Of a DNA stretch of 64,000 nucleotides, positions 53,719-64,000 are shown piece by piece. The position numbers and the translations under genes were made by a program. Origin of the DNA: CAYPKW01 sp964411425 (GTDB taxonomy: Bacteria > Pseudomonadota > Alphaproteobacteria > Dongiales > Dongiaceae); the NCBI GenBank assembly GCA_964411425.1, contig CAYPKW010000002.1:46809-110808 (forward strand). The letters are read 5' to 3'. The notes beneath the pieces were generated by a model that made no database searches, was not told the origin of the DNA, and saw only the letters and a list, made by a program, of their open reading frames with translations. The first letter of the stretch is position 1. Each line of letters opens with the position of its first letter.

Positions 53719-54350
53719 TACAGCGCGTTGAGCAGCTCGGCCGCCCGCTGGCGCAACGCCGGCGGCGCGTGTTCGTCGGCCGCGAGCTTGGCGAACGCCT
53801 CGCGCGCCTTGGCCGTGTCGCCGGCGCGTTTGGCCAACAGCCCGGTGAATTCCAGCGCCGAGTGTCGCCAGGGATGGTCCTCGGCGGTGAGCGGCGCCAG
53901 GCGCGCGGATAGGGCCGCCGGATCGGCCGTGTCGATGGTGTGGAGCGCGATCAGGACGACCGCCAGGTCGCGGAACGCCCGGTCGACGCCGACGTCCGCG
54001 GCCAGCGCCTCGTACATGTCGAGCGCCGCCGCCACGTCCCCCGCCTCTGCCTTCATGGCCGCCTGCTGCAATCGGGCCAGCGCGGCATAGCCGTCGCCGC
54101 CTTCGGCCAACGCGGCGAAACCTGCGGCGGCGCCGAGTTCGCCGCGCTCTATGAGGTCGCTCGCGCTCGCGTATTGTGTGCCGCGATCGAGGCGCTGCGC
54201 CTCGCGATACTGCTTCCAGGCGACATAGCCGCCGGTGCCCAGCACGATCGCCACCGCGGCGGCGATGAGGTGCTTGCTATGGCGGCGCCACAGCTTCTCG
54301 TATCTCTCGCGCCTTAGATCCTCGTCGACTTCGCGAAAGATGTCCGTCAC
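53718..54350 (-). CDS. YfgM-like membrane-anchored TPR protein
   Basis: A 210-residue protein with a basic cytoplasmic N-terminus, one transmembrane helix (about 27-46) and a periplasmic helical region with TPR-like repeats (tetratricopeptide, DUF2133/YfgM type). YfgM in E. coli associates with PpiD and periplasmic chaperones and is encoded with bamB and der; the same order is kept here. It heads this leftward operon. Confidence 0.88.
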   Translation of the reverse strand: MTDIFREVDEDLRRERYEKLWRRHSKHLIAAAVAIVLGTGGYVAWKQYREAQRLDRGTQYASASDLIERGELGAAAGFAALAEGGDGYAALARLQQAAMKAEAGDVAAALDMYEALAADVGVDRAFRDLAVVLIALHTIDTADPAALSARLAPLTAEDHPWRHSALEFTGLLAKRAGDTAKAREAFAKLAADEHAPPALRQRAAELLNAL

Positions 54351-54508
54351 GACCGGGCTCCGGCTGCGAAACGCGGGCTACCATAACCGGGCGCCCCGGC
54401 GTTGGCAAACCTGGGGCGGCGCCGCTAACGAAGTCTTCAGGGACGATGAACTAGGCTACGCCGATCCGTTGTCGAGCCCTTGCGCTCGTAACCCTCGATC
54501 GGCGCCCC

Positions 54509-54841
54509 GTGTCCCGTCTCTGTTTCGTTGGCGTGCTGCTGCCCTCGCTGCTCGCCGCGTGCGGCGGGCCGGTCGAGCTCGCGGCCTTGGGCGCCAGTGC
54601 TGTGAGCCTCGCCGTCACCGGCAAGAGCCCTACGGACCACGCAATGTCGTTCGCGACCGGGCGGGACTGCTCCATTCTCGCCCAATTCGACGCACGGCCG
54701 TACTGCGGCGAGGCGGAGCGCGCCTCCCTGGCAGGCGACGGCCCCCCCGCCATGCCGCGCTACTGCTATCGCACCCTGGCCGACATCGTCTGTTACGAGG
54801 AGCCCGACCGGGACGTCAGCGCCGAGCGGCGCGTCCAATAG
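54509..54841 (+). CDS. Small lipoprotein of unknown function
   Basis: A 110-residue protein with a lipoprotein signal (LLPSLLAAC, C18) and a short mature part with five more cysteines (including RDCSIL, RPYC, RYCY, IVCY). The even spacing hints at disulfides in the periplasm. It starts with GTG. It resembles small lipoproteins found near der/bamB in alphaproteobacteria, but I do not recognise a named family. It is divergent from the YfgM-like gene. Confidence 0.65.
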   Translation: MSRLCFVGVLLPSLLAACGGPVELAALGASAVSLAVTGKSPTDHAMSFATGRDCSILAQFDARPYCGEAERASLAGDGPPAMPRYCYRTLADIVCYEEPDRDVSAERRVQ

Positions 54842-54848
54842 CGGCGCC

Positions 54849-55262
54849 ATGCCGCATGAGCTGCTGGACGGGCCGCGCGATTTGCGGAACAATCCCCCAT
54901 TCCATCGTGGCCCCGACGGAAGGATGTTTCCGCAGCAACCGATTCGCCTCGCCGAGATAAGGCGCCGACGCCTCGTGTTCTTCAGCAGGCGCGAAATCAA
55001 TCGCCTGTTGTCGCTGTACGGCCGGCAAGTGGCGCGCGGCCACTGGCGCGACTACGCCATCGACGTGAGCACGGAGATGGCGGTCTTCGCCGTGTACCGG
55101 CACTCTTACGAAAGCCCGCTGTTCCGGATCGTCAAGCGCGCCGGCCCCGCCGAGCGCAATGCCGCCTACCAGCTTCTGTCCGGCGGCCGGCGGCTCAGAA
55201 GCGGCGCCACCATCGACGACGTGCTGGACGTATTCGATACCCGGCTGCGCGTCGTCCGCTGA
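54849..55262 (+). CDS. DUF2794 domain protein
   Basis: A 137-residue protein with the DUF2794 core: FFSRREINRLLSLYGRQVARGHWRDYAIDVSTEMAVFAVYRHSYESPLFRIVKRAG. The family is conserved in alphaproteobacteria and has no known function. It has no signal peptide. It starts seven bases after the lipoprotein stop, so both are probably on one transcript. Confidence 0.85.
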   Translation: MPHELLDGPRDLRNNPPFHRGPDGRMFPQQPIRLAEIRRRRLVFFSRREINRLLSLYGRQVARGHWRDYAIDVSTEMAVFAVYRHSYESPLFRIVKRAGPAERNAAYQLLSGGRRLRSGATIDDVLDVFDTRLRVVR

Positions 55263-55357
55263 CGGCCGCGGACAAGAAAGCCTGGACTTAGTTCCGCTTT
55301 TGTTTCATAAATGTCGGGGCCGGCCGCCTCGCACGATGGCGACGGCCAAATTAAGTC

Positions 55358-55386
55358 TTGAACTCCAACATATGGTGGGTTGTAAT
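55358..55386 (+). promoter_or_regulatory. Putative gcrA promoter
   Basis: TTGAAC (55358-55363), exactly 17 bases, TGTAAT (55381-55386), 48 bases before the gcrA start. It is one of the strongest housekeeping matches in the window and lies in a locally AT-rich stretch. Confidence 0.6.
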
Positions 55387-55405
55387 GGCCACAACCTCTA
55401 TATGT
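55369..55405. promoter_or_regulatory. Inverted repeat over the gcrA -10, candidate operator
   Basis: GGTTGT (55378-55383), seven bases, ACAACC (55391-55396), extended outwards by CATAT on the left (from 55369) and ATATG on the right. A protein bound here would cover the promoter. No regulator is identified. Confidence 0.4.
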
Positions 55406-55433
55406 CGGCTTTGAAGCACGAAGGTTTCTCGTC

Positions 55434-55817
55434 ATGGAGTGGACCAACGACCGAGTCGAGATGCTGCGCGGCCTGTGGCTGCACGGTCGAACGGCAAGCC
55501 AGATCGCGGCCCAGCTCGGCGGCGTCACGCGTAATGCCGTGATCGGCAAGGCGCACCGCATGGGCCTGTCGGGCCGCCCGTCTCCGATCAGGCAGCCGAT
55601 GGCCAGCCAGCCGACGGCCAGCCGGCCGATGCCGAGCGCGCCGCTGCCACCTCGGCCCATCGCCGTCGGCGGCGGCGGGCGTACCTGCATGTGGCCCGTG
55701 GGCGATCCCAAGCAGCCGGATTTCCACTTCTGCGGCGCGGCGGTGGAGGTGGGGCGGCCGTATTGCGCCACGCACTGCGCCCTTGCGTACCATCGCAAGA
55801 CCGAGGTCGCGGCCTGA
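55434..55817 (+). CDS. gcrA: GcrA cell-cycle regulator
   Basis: A 127-residue GcrA protein. The N-terminal HTH (MEWTNDRVEMLRGLWLHGRTASQIAAQLGG, then VTRNAVIGKAHRMGL) binds DNA; a Pro-rich linker leads to the C-terminal domain (CMWPVGDPKQPDFHFCGA, YCATHCALAYH), which contacts sigma-70. GcrA activates genes with GANTC sites methylated by CcrM. It is shorter than the Caulobacter protein, mainly in the linker. The Cys/His content of the C-terminal part is family-typical. Confidence 0.95.
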   Translation: MEWTNDRVEMLRGLWLHGRTASQIAAQLGGVTRNAVIGKAHRMGLSGRPSPIRQPMASQPTASRPMPSAPLPPRPIAVGGGGRTCMWPVGDPKQPDFHFCGAAVEVGRPYCATHCALAYHRKTEVAA

Positions 55818-55844
55818 CCCCTGCCGCCCGGCGGTGGGCCAGGA

Positions 55845-56204
55845 CTACTGCGGGGGCGCCGCCAGCCGGTGCGGCTCCAAGGCGCGCACCAGGGATTCGG
55901 CGGCCGTCGCGAAGAGCTGGTCGGGATTGCGGCGGCAGTAGTTCTCGAGGCCCAGCATGATCTGGTCGCCGGTGACTATGCCGCCGATGCTGTAGGTGTC
56001 CGGCCGCGTCTCGTTGATCGCCGTCAGATAGCCGGTCATCCACGAGGCATAGAGATGGTCGCCGGCGCCCTCCTTGGCGGCGATGAAGTCGTGGCACGGC
56101 GCCTTGCCCGGCCCGAGGATGAAATAGCGGCCGTCGCCGTCCGCCGCCTGGCCGGCCGCCGCCCACAGGCACAGCACCGCGATCGCCATCGAACGTCCGC
56201 GCAT
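55845..56204 (-). CDS. Secreted HdeA-like small protein
   Basis: A 119-residue protein with a signal peptide (AVLCLWAAAGQAA) and a mature part of about 95 residues with two cysteines (APCHDFIAAK, ENYCRRNP) that could form one disulfide. The CxDF, YASWMTGYLTAINETRPDTY and LENYCRRNP pattern recurs in alphaproteobacterial periplasmic proteins distantly like HdeA; the function is unknown. The ATG at 56204 follows GGAGGG. It is downstream of guaA's end on the opposite side of gcrA, and convergent with gcrA. Confidence 0.65.
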   Translation of the reverse strand: MRGRSMAIAVLCLWAAAGQAADGDGRYFILGPGKAPCHDFIAAKEGAGDHLYASWMTGYLTAINETRPDTYSIGGIVTGDQIMLGLENYCRRNPDQLFATAAESLVRALEPHRLAAPPQ

Positions 56205-56262
56205 CGTCGATGTCCCTCCGCGAGCGCATTGTCGTCCCGGCATGGTTAACGAAGCGTGAGCG

Positions 56263-57810
56263 CTACTCCCACTCGATGGTTCCGGGCGGCTTGGCGGTCA
56301 CGTCGTAGACCACGCGGTTGATGCCGCGCACTTCGTTGACGATGCGAGTGGCGACGCGGCCCAGGAACTCGTGCGGCAATGGAAAGTAGTCCGCCGTCAT
56401 GCCGTCCACGGAGCCTACGGCGCGCAGCGCGCAGACGTGGTCGTAGGTGCGCGCGTCGCCCATGACGCCCACCGTGCGCACCGGCAGCAGCACGGCGAAG
56501 GCCTGCCAGATGGCGTCGTACAGGCCGGCCTGCTCGATCTCCTCGAGAAAGATCGCGTCGGCCTTGCGCAGCATCGCCAGCTTGTCGGGCGTCACCGGGC
56601 CCGGCATGCGGATAGCGAGCCCCGGCCCCGGGAACGGATGGCGGCGCACCAGCCGCTCGGGCAGGGCAAGCTCGCGGCCAAGCGCGCGCACCTCGTCCTT
56701 GAACAACTCGCGCAACGGCTCCACCAACTTCAAATTCATGCGCTCGGGCAGGCCGCCCACGTTGTGGTGCGACTTGATGGTGACGCTGGGGCCGCCGGCG
56801 AAGGAGACCGATTCGATGACGTCGGGGTAGAGCGTGCCCTGGGCAAGAAACTCGACGCCGCCGAGCTGCCGCGCCTCCTCCTCGAACACGTCGATGAACA
56901 GGCCGCCGATGATCTTGCGCTTCAGCTCCGGGTCGCCCACCCCGTCGAGCGCGCCGAGGAACCGCCCGCCGGCGTCGCGATGGACGAGCGGAATGTTGTA
57001 GTGGTCGCGGAACAGGTGCACGACCTCGCCCGCCTCGCCCTCGCGCAGCAGCCCGTGGTCGACGAAGATGCAGGTCAGCCGCTCGCCTATCGCCTCGTGG
57101 ATCAGCACGGCCGCCACCGACGAATCGACGCCGCCGCTGAGGCCGCACACGACGCGCCCCCGCCCCACTTGGCGCCGGATCGCCGCCACCGCCTGGGCGC
57201 GAAACGCCGCCATGCTCCAGTCGCCGGCGCACCCCGCCACCCGGCGCACGAAATTGGCCAGCAGCCGGCCGCCCTGTGGGGTGTGCGCCACCTCCGGATG
57301 GAACATGACGCCGTAGATGCGCCGCTCGTCGTCGGCGGCCGCGGCGAACGGCGCCCCCTCGCTCACGCCCACCGGGCTGAAGCCGGGCGGCAGGCGGACC
57401 ACGCGGTCGCCATGGCTCATCCACACCTGCTCGCGGTCGCCGGGCCGCCACAACCCGTCGAACAGCGCGCAAGCCCCGGTCACGTCCAGGAAGGCGCGCC
57501 CGAACTCGCGGTGCTCGGACGGCTCCACGACCCCGCCCAGTTGCGCGCAGATGGTCTGGAAGCCGTAACAGATGCCGAGCAGCGGCACGCCCAGCTCGAA
57601 GGCCTGCCGCGGCGCCCGCGGCGTGTCGCCGGCGACCACCGAGGCTGGGCCGCCGGAGAACACGATGGCTTTAGGTTCGAATTCCCTGATGCGGTCCCCG
57701 CCCGCGTTGTACGGCGCGATCTCGCAATAGACGCCGCTCTCGCGCACGCGGCGCGCGATGAGCTGGGTCGTCTGCGAGCCGAAATCGAGGATGAGGACAC
57801 GGTCGCTCAT
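56263..57810 (-). CDS. guaA: GMP synthase (glutamine-hydrolysing)
   Basis: A 515-residue enzyme. The N-terminal class I glutaminase has GICYGFQ (C81) and the His-Glu pair in [11 protein letters not shown]. The PP-loop synthetase domain has [12 protein letters not shown], and the C-terminal dimerisation domain ends in the usual [17 protein letters not shown]. It aminates XMP to GMP. It is last in the guaB-rsmB-GNAT-guaA leftward set, so both GMP-branch enzymes share a likely operon. Confidence 0.97.
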   Translation of the reverse strand: MSDRVLILDFGSQTTQLIARRVRESGVYCEIAPYNAGGDRIREFEPKAIVFSGGPASVVAGDTPRAPRQAFELGVPLLGICYGFQTICAQLGGVVEPSEHREFGRAFLDVTGACALFDGLWRPGDREQVWMSHGDRVVRLPPGFSPVGVSEGAPFAAAADDERRIYGVMFHPEVAHTPQGGRLLANFVRRVAGCAGDWSMAAFRAQAVAAIRRQVGRGRVVCGLSGGVDSSVAAVLIHEAIGERLTCIFVDHGLLREGEAGEVVHLFRDHYNIPLVHRDAGGRFLGALDGVGDPELKRKIIGGLFIDVFEEEARQLGGVEFLAQGTLYPDVIESVSFAGGPSVTIKSHHNVGGLPERMNLKLVEPLRELFKDEVRALGRELALPERLVRRHPFPGPGLAIRMPGPVTPDKLAMLRKADAIFLEEIEQAGLYDAIWQAFAVLLPVRTVGVMGDARTYDHVCALRAVGSVDGMTADYFPLPHEFLGRVATRIVNEVRGINRVVYDVTAKPPGTIEWE

Positions 57811-57880
57811 AGAGCGCGAATCGCCGGTAACCGCCGCATCATTCCGGTTTCCCCGCCGCCGCGCAAGGCCGTGTCCGGGC

Positions 57881-58426
57881 TCACCGCCGGCCGCGTTTCT
57901 CGAGCCAGTCCTTGAGGTCGGACCAGGCATAGGCGTGCTCGTGCAGCGCGGTACCCCAGATATTCTCGTCGCGGTGGCCCACGCGCCGCCCGCCCATGGC
58001 CTCATAGAAGAACCGGGACGGATTGTCGGCCAGGACCCAGAGGAACGCCGAGTCCATGCCCTGCGCGAGCAGCCGGCGGAGGCTCGCCCGGAGCAGCGCC
58101 CGCCCGATGCCCTGGTTCTGCCAGTCCGACTGCACGTAGAGCGTGTAGATCTCACCGGCGTAGTCGAGCGCCGTTGCGGGCCCGAAGCTGGAGAATCCGA
58201 CCACCCTCTCCGGCGCGGGCAGGACGGCGACCACAACGCCCTCGCGCCGGCTCGGCCGCTCCAATTGCCGGCGCCATTCGGCGGCCTTGCGATCGACCGA
58301 GAGCCCCACCATCACCGCGTCCGGCAGGATGCCCGGATAGGCGGAGCGCCAAGTCTCGACGTAGACATGGGCGATGGCGCGCGCGTCGGCCGGGGCCGCG
58401 GGGCGGATGCTGGCGCCGGCGGTCAT
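57881..58426 (-). CDS. GNAT family N-acetyltransferase
   Basis: A 181-residue GNAT protein. The acetyl-CoA loop is [22 protein letters not shown] and [22 protein letters not shown] are typical of small-molecule or protein acetyltransferases. The substrate is unknown. Its start overlaps the rsmB-like stop (ATGA), and guaA follows after 70 bases. Confidence 0.9.
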   Translation of the reverse strand: MTAGASIRPAAPADARAIAHVYVETWRSAYPGILPDAVMVGLSVDRKAAEWRRQLERPSRREGVVVAVLPAPERVVGFSSFGPATALDYAGEIYTLYVQSDWQNQGIGRALLRASLRRLLAQGMDSAFLWVLADNPSRFFYEAMGGRRVGHRDENIWGTALHEHAYAWSDLKDWLEKRGRR

Positions 58427-59748
58427 GTCGCGGCCGGCCCCGCGCGCTGCAAGACCGCGACGAAGAACCCGTCGGTGCCGTGGCCCGCCGGGGTGAGCGA
58501 GAGGCAGGCATCGGAGCCCGGAGCGGCGCCACCGATGGTCGAGCGCCAAACCTCGTCGATCGGCAACAGCGCGAAGTCCGGCTTCGAGGCGAGGAACCAG
58601 TCCACCTGCTCCTGGTTCTCCGCCGGCAGCAGCGAGCACGTCGCGTAGACGAGCCGGCCGCCCGGGGCGACCAGCCGGCAGGCGCCGGCGAGGATGCGCC
58701 GCTGCAGCAGGATCAGCTCGCCGAGGCCGGCCGGCGTGAGGCGCCATCTCGCATCGGGGTTGCGCCGCCAAGTGCCGATGCCGGAGCACGGCACGTCGAC
58801 CAGCACGCGCGCGAAGCCGCCGGCATGGCGCTTGATCCACGGATCGCGTTCGCTCTCCAGCGCGCGCCGCGTGGCGTTGTGCACGCCGGCGCGCCGCAAC
58901 CGCGTTCCGGCCCGCTCGACCCGGCCGGCGAGCACGTCGCAGGCGACGATCTTGCCCTTGTTGCGCATGGCGGCGGCGAGCGCCAGGGTCTTGCCTCCGG
59001 CGCCGGCGCAGAAATCGACCACCCGCATGCCGGGCCGCGCATCGCTCAGCAGGGCGACGAGCTGCGAGCCTTCGTCCTGCACCTCGACGAGGCCTCGCCG
59101 GAAGCTGTCGGCGGCCGCCAGGGGTGGCCGGCCGCGCGCGCGCAGGCCCACGGGCGACAGTGGCGTGGGCCGGGCCTCGACGCCGTCGCGGGCGAGCGCC
59201 GCCAGCGCCTCCTCTCGCGTCGCCTTCAGCGTGTTGACGCGCAGATCGAGCGCCGATTCCGAGTTGAGCGCGCTCAACTCGAGGACCAGCCGGTCGCCGA
59301 AGGCCGCGGCCAACGCCTCGGCCATCCAGGGCGGAAATTCGAGGCGCACGCACTGGGGCTGCGCTGCATGTCGCAGGGCCTGCCCCGCCAGCGCCTGCGC
59401 GAGCCGGCGTTCCTCCGGGTCCAGCGCCGCCGGACGATAACGGCCGCCGTCGAAACCGCCGGCGATGCGGTCGGGCGACCAGCCCTCGACGAGCGCAAGG
59501 GCCGCGATCATGCGCAGGCGCTCCGACGGTGCGGCAGGCGAATCGCCTACTCGCTGGATCCACCAATCGAGCGCGGCGCGGGCGCGCAGGACCGCATAGA
59601 CGTGCTCCACGGTGGCGCGCCGGTCCAGGCCGCCCATGTAGCGGCGGCGGCGGAAGTACGCGGCCACGGCGCGGTCGGCCGGGGCGCTGCCGGCGTGGAT
59701 GTCGCTCAGCAGCTCGATCGCCGCTTGCAGGCGCGCGCCGGGGGTCAT
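58423..59748 (-). CDS. RsmB/NOP family rRNA cytosine-C5 methyltransferase
   Basis: A 441-residue protein with an N-terminal NusB-like helical part, the SAM motif VVDFCAGAGGKTLALA and two catalytic cysteines in LVDVPCSGIGTWRRNPD and YATCSLLPAENQ. It methylates C5 of cytosine in rRNA; RsmB (C967 of 16S rRNA) is the likely assignment. It starts 30 bases after the guaB stop. Confidence 0.9.
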   Translation of the reverse strand: MTPGARLQAAIELLSDIHAGSAPADRAVAAYFRRRRYMGGLDRRATVEHVYAVLRARAALDWWIQRVGDSPAAPSERLRMIAALALVEGWSPDRIAGGFDGGRYRPAALDPEERRLAQALAGQALRHAAQPQCVRLEFPPWMAEALAAAFGDRLVLELSALNSESALDLRVNTLKATREEALAALARDGVEARPTPLSPVGLRARGRPPLAAADSFRRGLVEVQDEGSQLVALLSDARPGMRVVDFCAGAGGKTLALAAAMRNKGKIVACDVLAGRVERAGTRLRRAGVHNATRRALESERDPWIKRHAGGFARVLVDVPCSGIGTWRRNPDARWRLTPAGLGELILLQRRILAGACRLVAPGGRLVYATCSLLPAENQEQVDWFLASKPDFALLPIDEVWRSTIGGAAPGSDACLSLTPAGHGTDGFFVAVLQRAGPAAT

Positions 59749-59778
59749 GGCAACGTGGAGGGCGCCACGACGCCCCGA

Positions 59779-61864
<2,086 letters not shown>

Positions 61865-61868
<4 letters not shown>

Positions 61869-62590
61869 GGCGCGTTCCGCTTGCCGCGAAATCCCTGCGC
61901 CAGGACGTAGACCTCGGCCGACTCGCTGCGGCTGGCCGGCGGCTTGATATGCCGCACGTTGGCGAACGCGCGCTTGAGTGCCACCAGCAACTCGCGCTCG
62001 CTGCCGCCGCGCAGCACCTTGGCGAGGAAGCCGCCGCCGGGCGCGAGCATGGCCCGCGCCAGGTCGAAGGCCGCCTCCGCCAGCGCCATGGTGCGCAGGT
62101 GATCGGTGCGGGCATGCCCGGTCGCCGGCGCCGCCATGTCGCTCAAGACCGCGTCGGCGGGCCCGCCGAGCGCCTCCATGATGAGCGCGGGTGCTTCCTC
62201 GGCCAGGACGTCCTGCCGCAGCAGGGTTGCGCCCGGCACCGGGTCGACGGGCAGCAGGTCGATGCCGACCACCCGGCCGCGCGGGCCTACGCGCTCGGCC
62301 GCGACCTGCGTCCAGCCGCCCGGGGCGGCGCCGAGATCGACGACGCGCTGGCCCGGCCCGAGCAGTCCGAATCGGTCGGCGATCTGGATTAGCTTGAAGG
62401 CGGCGCGCGAGCGGTAACCGAGCCGGCGGGCTTCCGCCACGTATGGATCGTTGAGTTGGCGCTCGAGCCAGCGGGCCGAGGACGGCTTGCGGCGCCCGGA
62501 TGCTGCGAGGCGAACGCTAGCGCGGCCGGCCCCGCCCGCGCCCGCGGGCACGCCGCGCGGCCCGCCGGAACGCCGCCCGCGACTCCTCAT
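61865..62590 (-). CDS. rlmE: 23S rRNA (uridine-2'-O)-methyltransferase RlmE
   Basis: A 241-residue FtsJ-type methyltransferase. The core begins [31 protein letters not shown] (catalytic Lys), with SAM motif [27 protein letters not shown] (Asp) and a late Lys/Glu pair. It methylates U2552 of 23S rRNA. The ATG at 62590 overlaps the ppx stop (ATGA); a basic leader of about 35 residues precedes the core. Confidence 0.93.
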
Positions 62591-63627
62591 CCGCCGTGCC
62601 GGGACGCGGGCGCCGTGTCCCGCGACTGGCCCATGAGCCCGACCAGAATGCCTTCGCGCACGCCGCGATCGGCCACCCGCAGTCGACCGACCGGCCACAG
62701 GGCGCAGATCGCCTCGAGAATGGCGCAGCCCGCGACCACCAGGTCGGCACGCTCGCGCCCGATGCAGGGACTGCTCGCCCGCTCCTCGCAATCCATTGCC
62801 GCCAACTCGGCGCTCACCCCGCGGATCGCGGCGAAATCGAGATAACACCCGTCCACCCGGCCGCGGTCATAGCGCGGTAGGCGAAGATGCACGCCGGCCA
62901 GCGTGGTCACCGTGCCGGACGTGCCCAGCATCTGCACCTGGTCCGAGACGAGCCCGCCCTCGGCGTCGATCTTCGCCGCGAACGGTCGCAGGTGGCCCGA
63001 TACCTCGCCCACCATGGCCTGGTAGGCGGCGGACGACAGCCGTCCCATGCCGTGTCGCTCGGCCAGCGTCACCACGCCGAGCGGCACCGACAGCGAGCTA
63101 AGCAGCCGCGCCGACGCCGGCTCGACCGCGAGCCAGCCGATCTCGGTGCTGCCGCCGCCGATGTCGAACACGAGGGCGCGCGGGCGCTCGCGGTCGAGCA
63201 GCGGCCAGCAGCCGCGGAACGCGAGTTCCGCTTCCTCGCGCGCCGAGATGATCTCGATATCGAGACCCGTTTCGGCGCGCACTCGGGCGCGGAATTCGTT
63301 GCAGTTGCCGGCCTGGCGGCAGGCCTCCGTCGCCACGCTGCGGGCGCGCGTGACGCCGCGCCGGCGCATCTTGCCGGCGCAGATGTGCAGGGCCTCGACG
63401 GTGCGATCCATGGCCGGCGCCGACAGCCGGCCGCTGGCGTCCAGCCCTTCGCCCAACCGCACGATGCGCGAGAAGGCGTCAATGACGCGAAACCCGTCGG
63501 GCTCGGGCCGGGCCACCAGCAGCCGGCAGTTGTTGGTGCCGAGATCGAGGGCGGCGTAAGTGTCGTCGGCCCGGCGGCTGCGCCATGGGCGCCCTCTCGA
63601 GTGGCGCCCGCTGTTCGCGTCGTGCAC
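62587..63627 (-). CDS. Ppx/GppA family exopolyphosphatase/phosphatase
   Basis: A 346-residue ASKHA-fold phosphatase with [13 protein letters not shown] (phosphate 1), [13 protein letters not shown] (phosphate 2) and [10 protein letters not shown] (adenosine-type loop). It hydrolyses polyphosphate or pppGpp; the short form lacks the C-terminal HD-like domain of E. coli Ppx. A strong GGAGGAG site ends six bases before the GTG at 63627, which decides the start; an ATG at 63672 gives 15 more residues but is poorly supported. rlmE is translationally coupled downstream. Confidence 0.88.
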   Translation of the reverse strand: MHDANSGRHSRGRPWRSRRADDTYAALDLGTNNCRLLVARPEPDGFRVIDAFSRIVRLGEGLDASGRLSAPAMDRTVEALHICAGKMRRRGVTRARSVATEACRQAGNCNEFRARVRAETGLDIEIISAREEAELAFRGCWPLLDRERPRALVFDIGGGSTEIGWLAVEPASARLLSSLSVPLGVVTLAERHGMGRLSSAAYQAMVGEVSGHLRPFAAKIDAEGGLVSDQVQMLGTSGTVTTLAGVHLRLPRYDRGRVDGCYLDFAAIRGVSAELAAMDCEERASSPCIGRERADLVVAGCAILEAICALWPVGRLRVADRGVREGILVGLMGQSRDTAPASRHGG

Positions 63628-63724
63628 CGAAATCTCCTCCTCCGCCGGTCCCTCTCGCGATGACCCGTCCATCCTAGCCGCAACGCCGCCCCATGGGAAC
63701 GGCCGCCGCGCGGGCCGAATTGAA

Positions 63725-63754
63725 TTGCAACAACTTGGCAACGGCCACTACATT
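63725..63754 (+). promoter_or_regulatory. Putative promoter of tRNA-Gln
   Basis: TTGCAA (63725-63730), 18 bases, TACATT (63749-63754), 22 bases before the tRNA 5' end. By-eye match in the ppx/tRNA divergent space. Confidence 0.4.
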
Positions 63755-63776
63755 CGGCGCCTCGTATCGCCGCGGA

Positions 63777-63850
63777 TGGGGGATCGTCTAGCGGTAGGAC
63801 TACGGACTCTGACTCCGTCAACCCTGGTTCGAATCCAGGTCCCCCAGCCA
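63777..63850 (+). tRNA. tRNA-Gln (anticodon CTG)
   Basis: The cloverleaf is complete by eye. The acceptor TGGGGGA (63777-63783) pairs with TCCCCCA (63840-63846), the anticodon stem ACGGA/TCCGT encloses loop CTCTGAC with anticodon CTG at 63809-63811, and the T-arm has GGTTCGAATCC. The discriminator is G and CCA is encoded (63848-63850). It reads CAG. Nothing recognisable follows in 63851-64000. Confidence 0.97.
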
Positions 63851-64000
63851 TCCTAGTCCGGTTCTTGCTTGATTGCTTGGTTGGGAAGTTTGTGTGCACG
63901 TCTCGTTCGGCGTGCGCGCGATCGAGCCCATCGCGGGTGACCTGAATCTGAGGGCGCACGAACGGATTTATTGCCCGTTGCGCGCGACGATAGAAGCCGC

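Noticed and set aside
63851..64000. Integration site or mobile element next to tRNA-Gln
   Set aside because: tRNA 3' ends are frequent targets, but only 150 bases follow and no repeat of the tRNA end or integrase frame is visible.

Overview
This is a GC-rich chromosomal window from an alphaproteobacterium. The best fit is a Rhodospirillales-like lineage, inferred from gene content and order; I could not run a phylogeny. Lineage markers are a GcrA cell-cycle regulator, a DUF2794 gene, a bactofilin plus LytM-type M23 peptidase pair, a fused CysN-CysC, the divergent fab / rpsF-rpsR-rplI block and the dnaB-alr-mlaE-mlaF-radA-cvpA-purF run. Almost everything is chromosomal core. There is no rRNA, prophage, insertion sequence or CRISPR array. 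One tRNA (Gln, CTG) lies near the right end.

Layout. 1-6.5 kb: end of a PLP-dependent dehydratase, a 270-bp element with inverted-repeat ends, bactofilin and M23 peptidase, sulfate activation (cysD-cysNC) and a cupin. 6.6-9.6 kb: a bufferin-type RiPP cluster with two secreted Cys-rich precursors, a DUF692 (MNIO) maturase, a DUF2063 partner and a DoxX membrane protein. 10-21 kb: an accessory-looking nitrogen and small-molecule region. It has a ureohydrolase that resembles guanidine hydrolase, a MetX-like hydrolase, a GFA protein, and a leftward set of glnT, metallophosphoesterase, nucleotidyltransferase, APC permease and alpha/beta hydrolase. A DUF1116 gene is divergent from glnT, and a TetR regulator follows it. 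21-27 kb: ndk, an ABC-F ATPase, hspQ, a glutathione peroxidase, a flavin reductase, holC and pepA. 27-35 kb: lptD, surA, rsmA, gmk, yicC, an SDR and mltG. 35-41 kb: fabF, acpP, fabG and fabD divergent from rpsF-rpsR-rplI, with an AbrB/MazF toxin-antitoxin pair between them. 41-51 kb: cfa, then dnaB, alr, mlaE, mlaF, radA, cvpA, purF and an SDR, most joined by start/stop overlaps. 51-64 kb: der, bamB and a YfgM-like gene, small envelope genes, gcrA, the guaB-rsmB-GNAT-guaA set, a host-attachment family protein, ppx-rlmE and tRNA-Gln.

Most notable points: a sharply AT-rich 150-bp patch (about 34 % GC by my count) inside the dnaB reading frame; two bufferin precursors with identical cysteine spacing; the NTase plus phosphoesterase pair next to a GS-like ligase under a candidate TetR operator; a 20-bp perfect palindrome abutting the promoter of the guanidine-hydrolase-like gene; two REPIN-like paired palindromes; two 270-bp hairpin elements filling intergenic spaces; and a palindrome over the promoter of the toxin-antitoxin pair. 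All functions are inferred from sequence alone. Start codons were chosen from ribosome-binding sites and family lengths.
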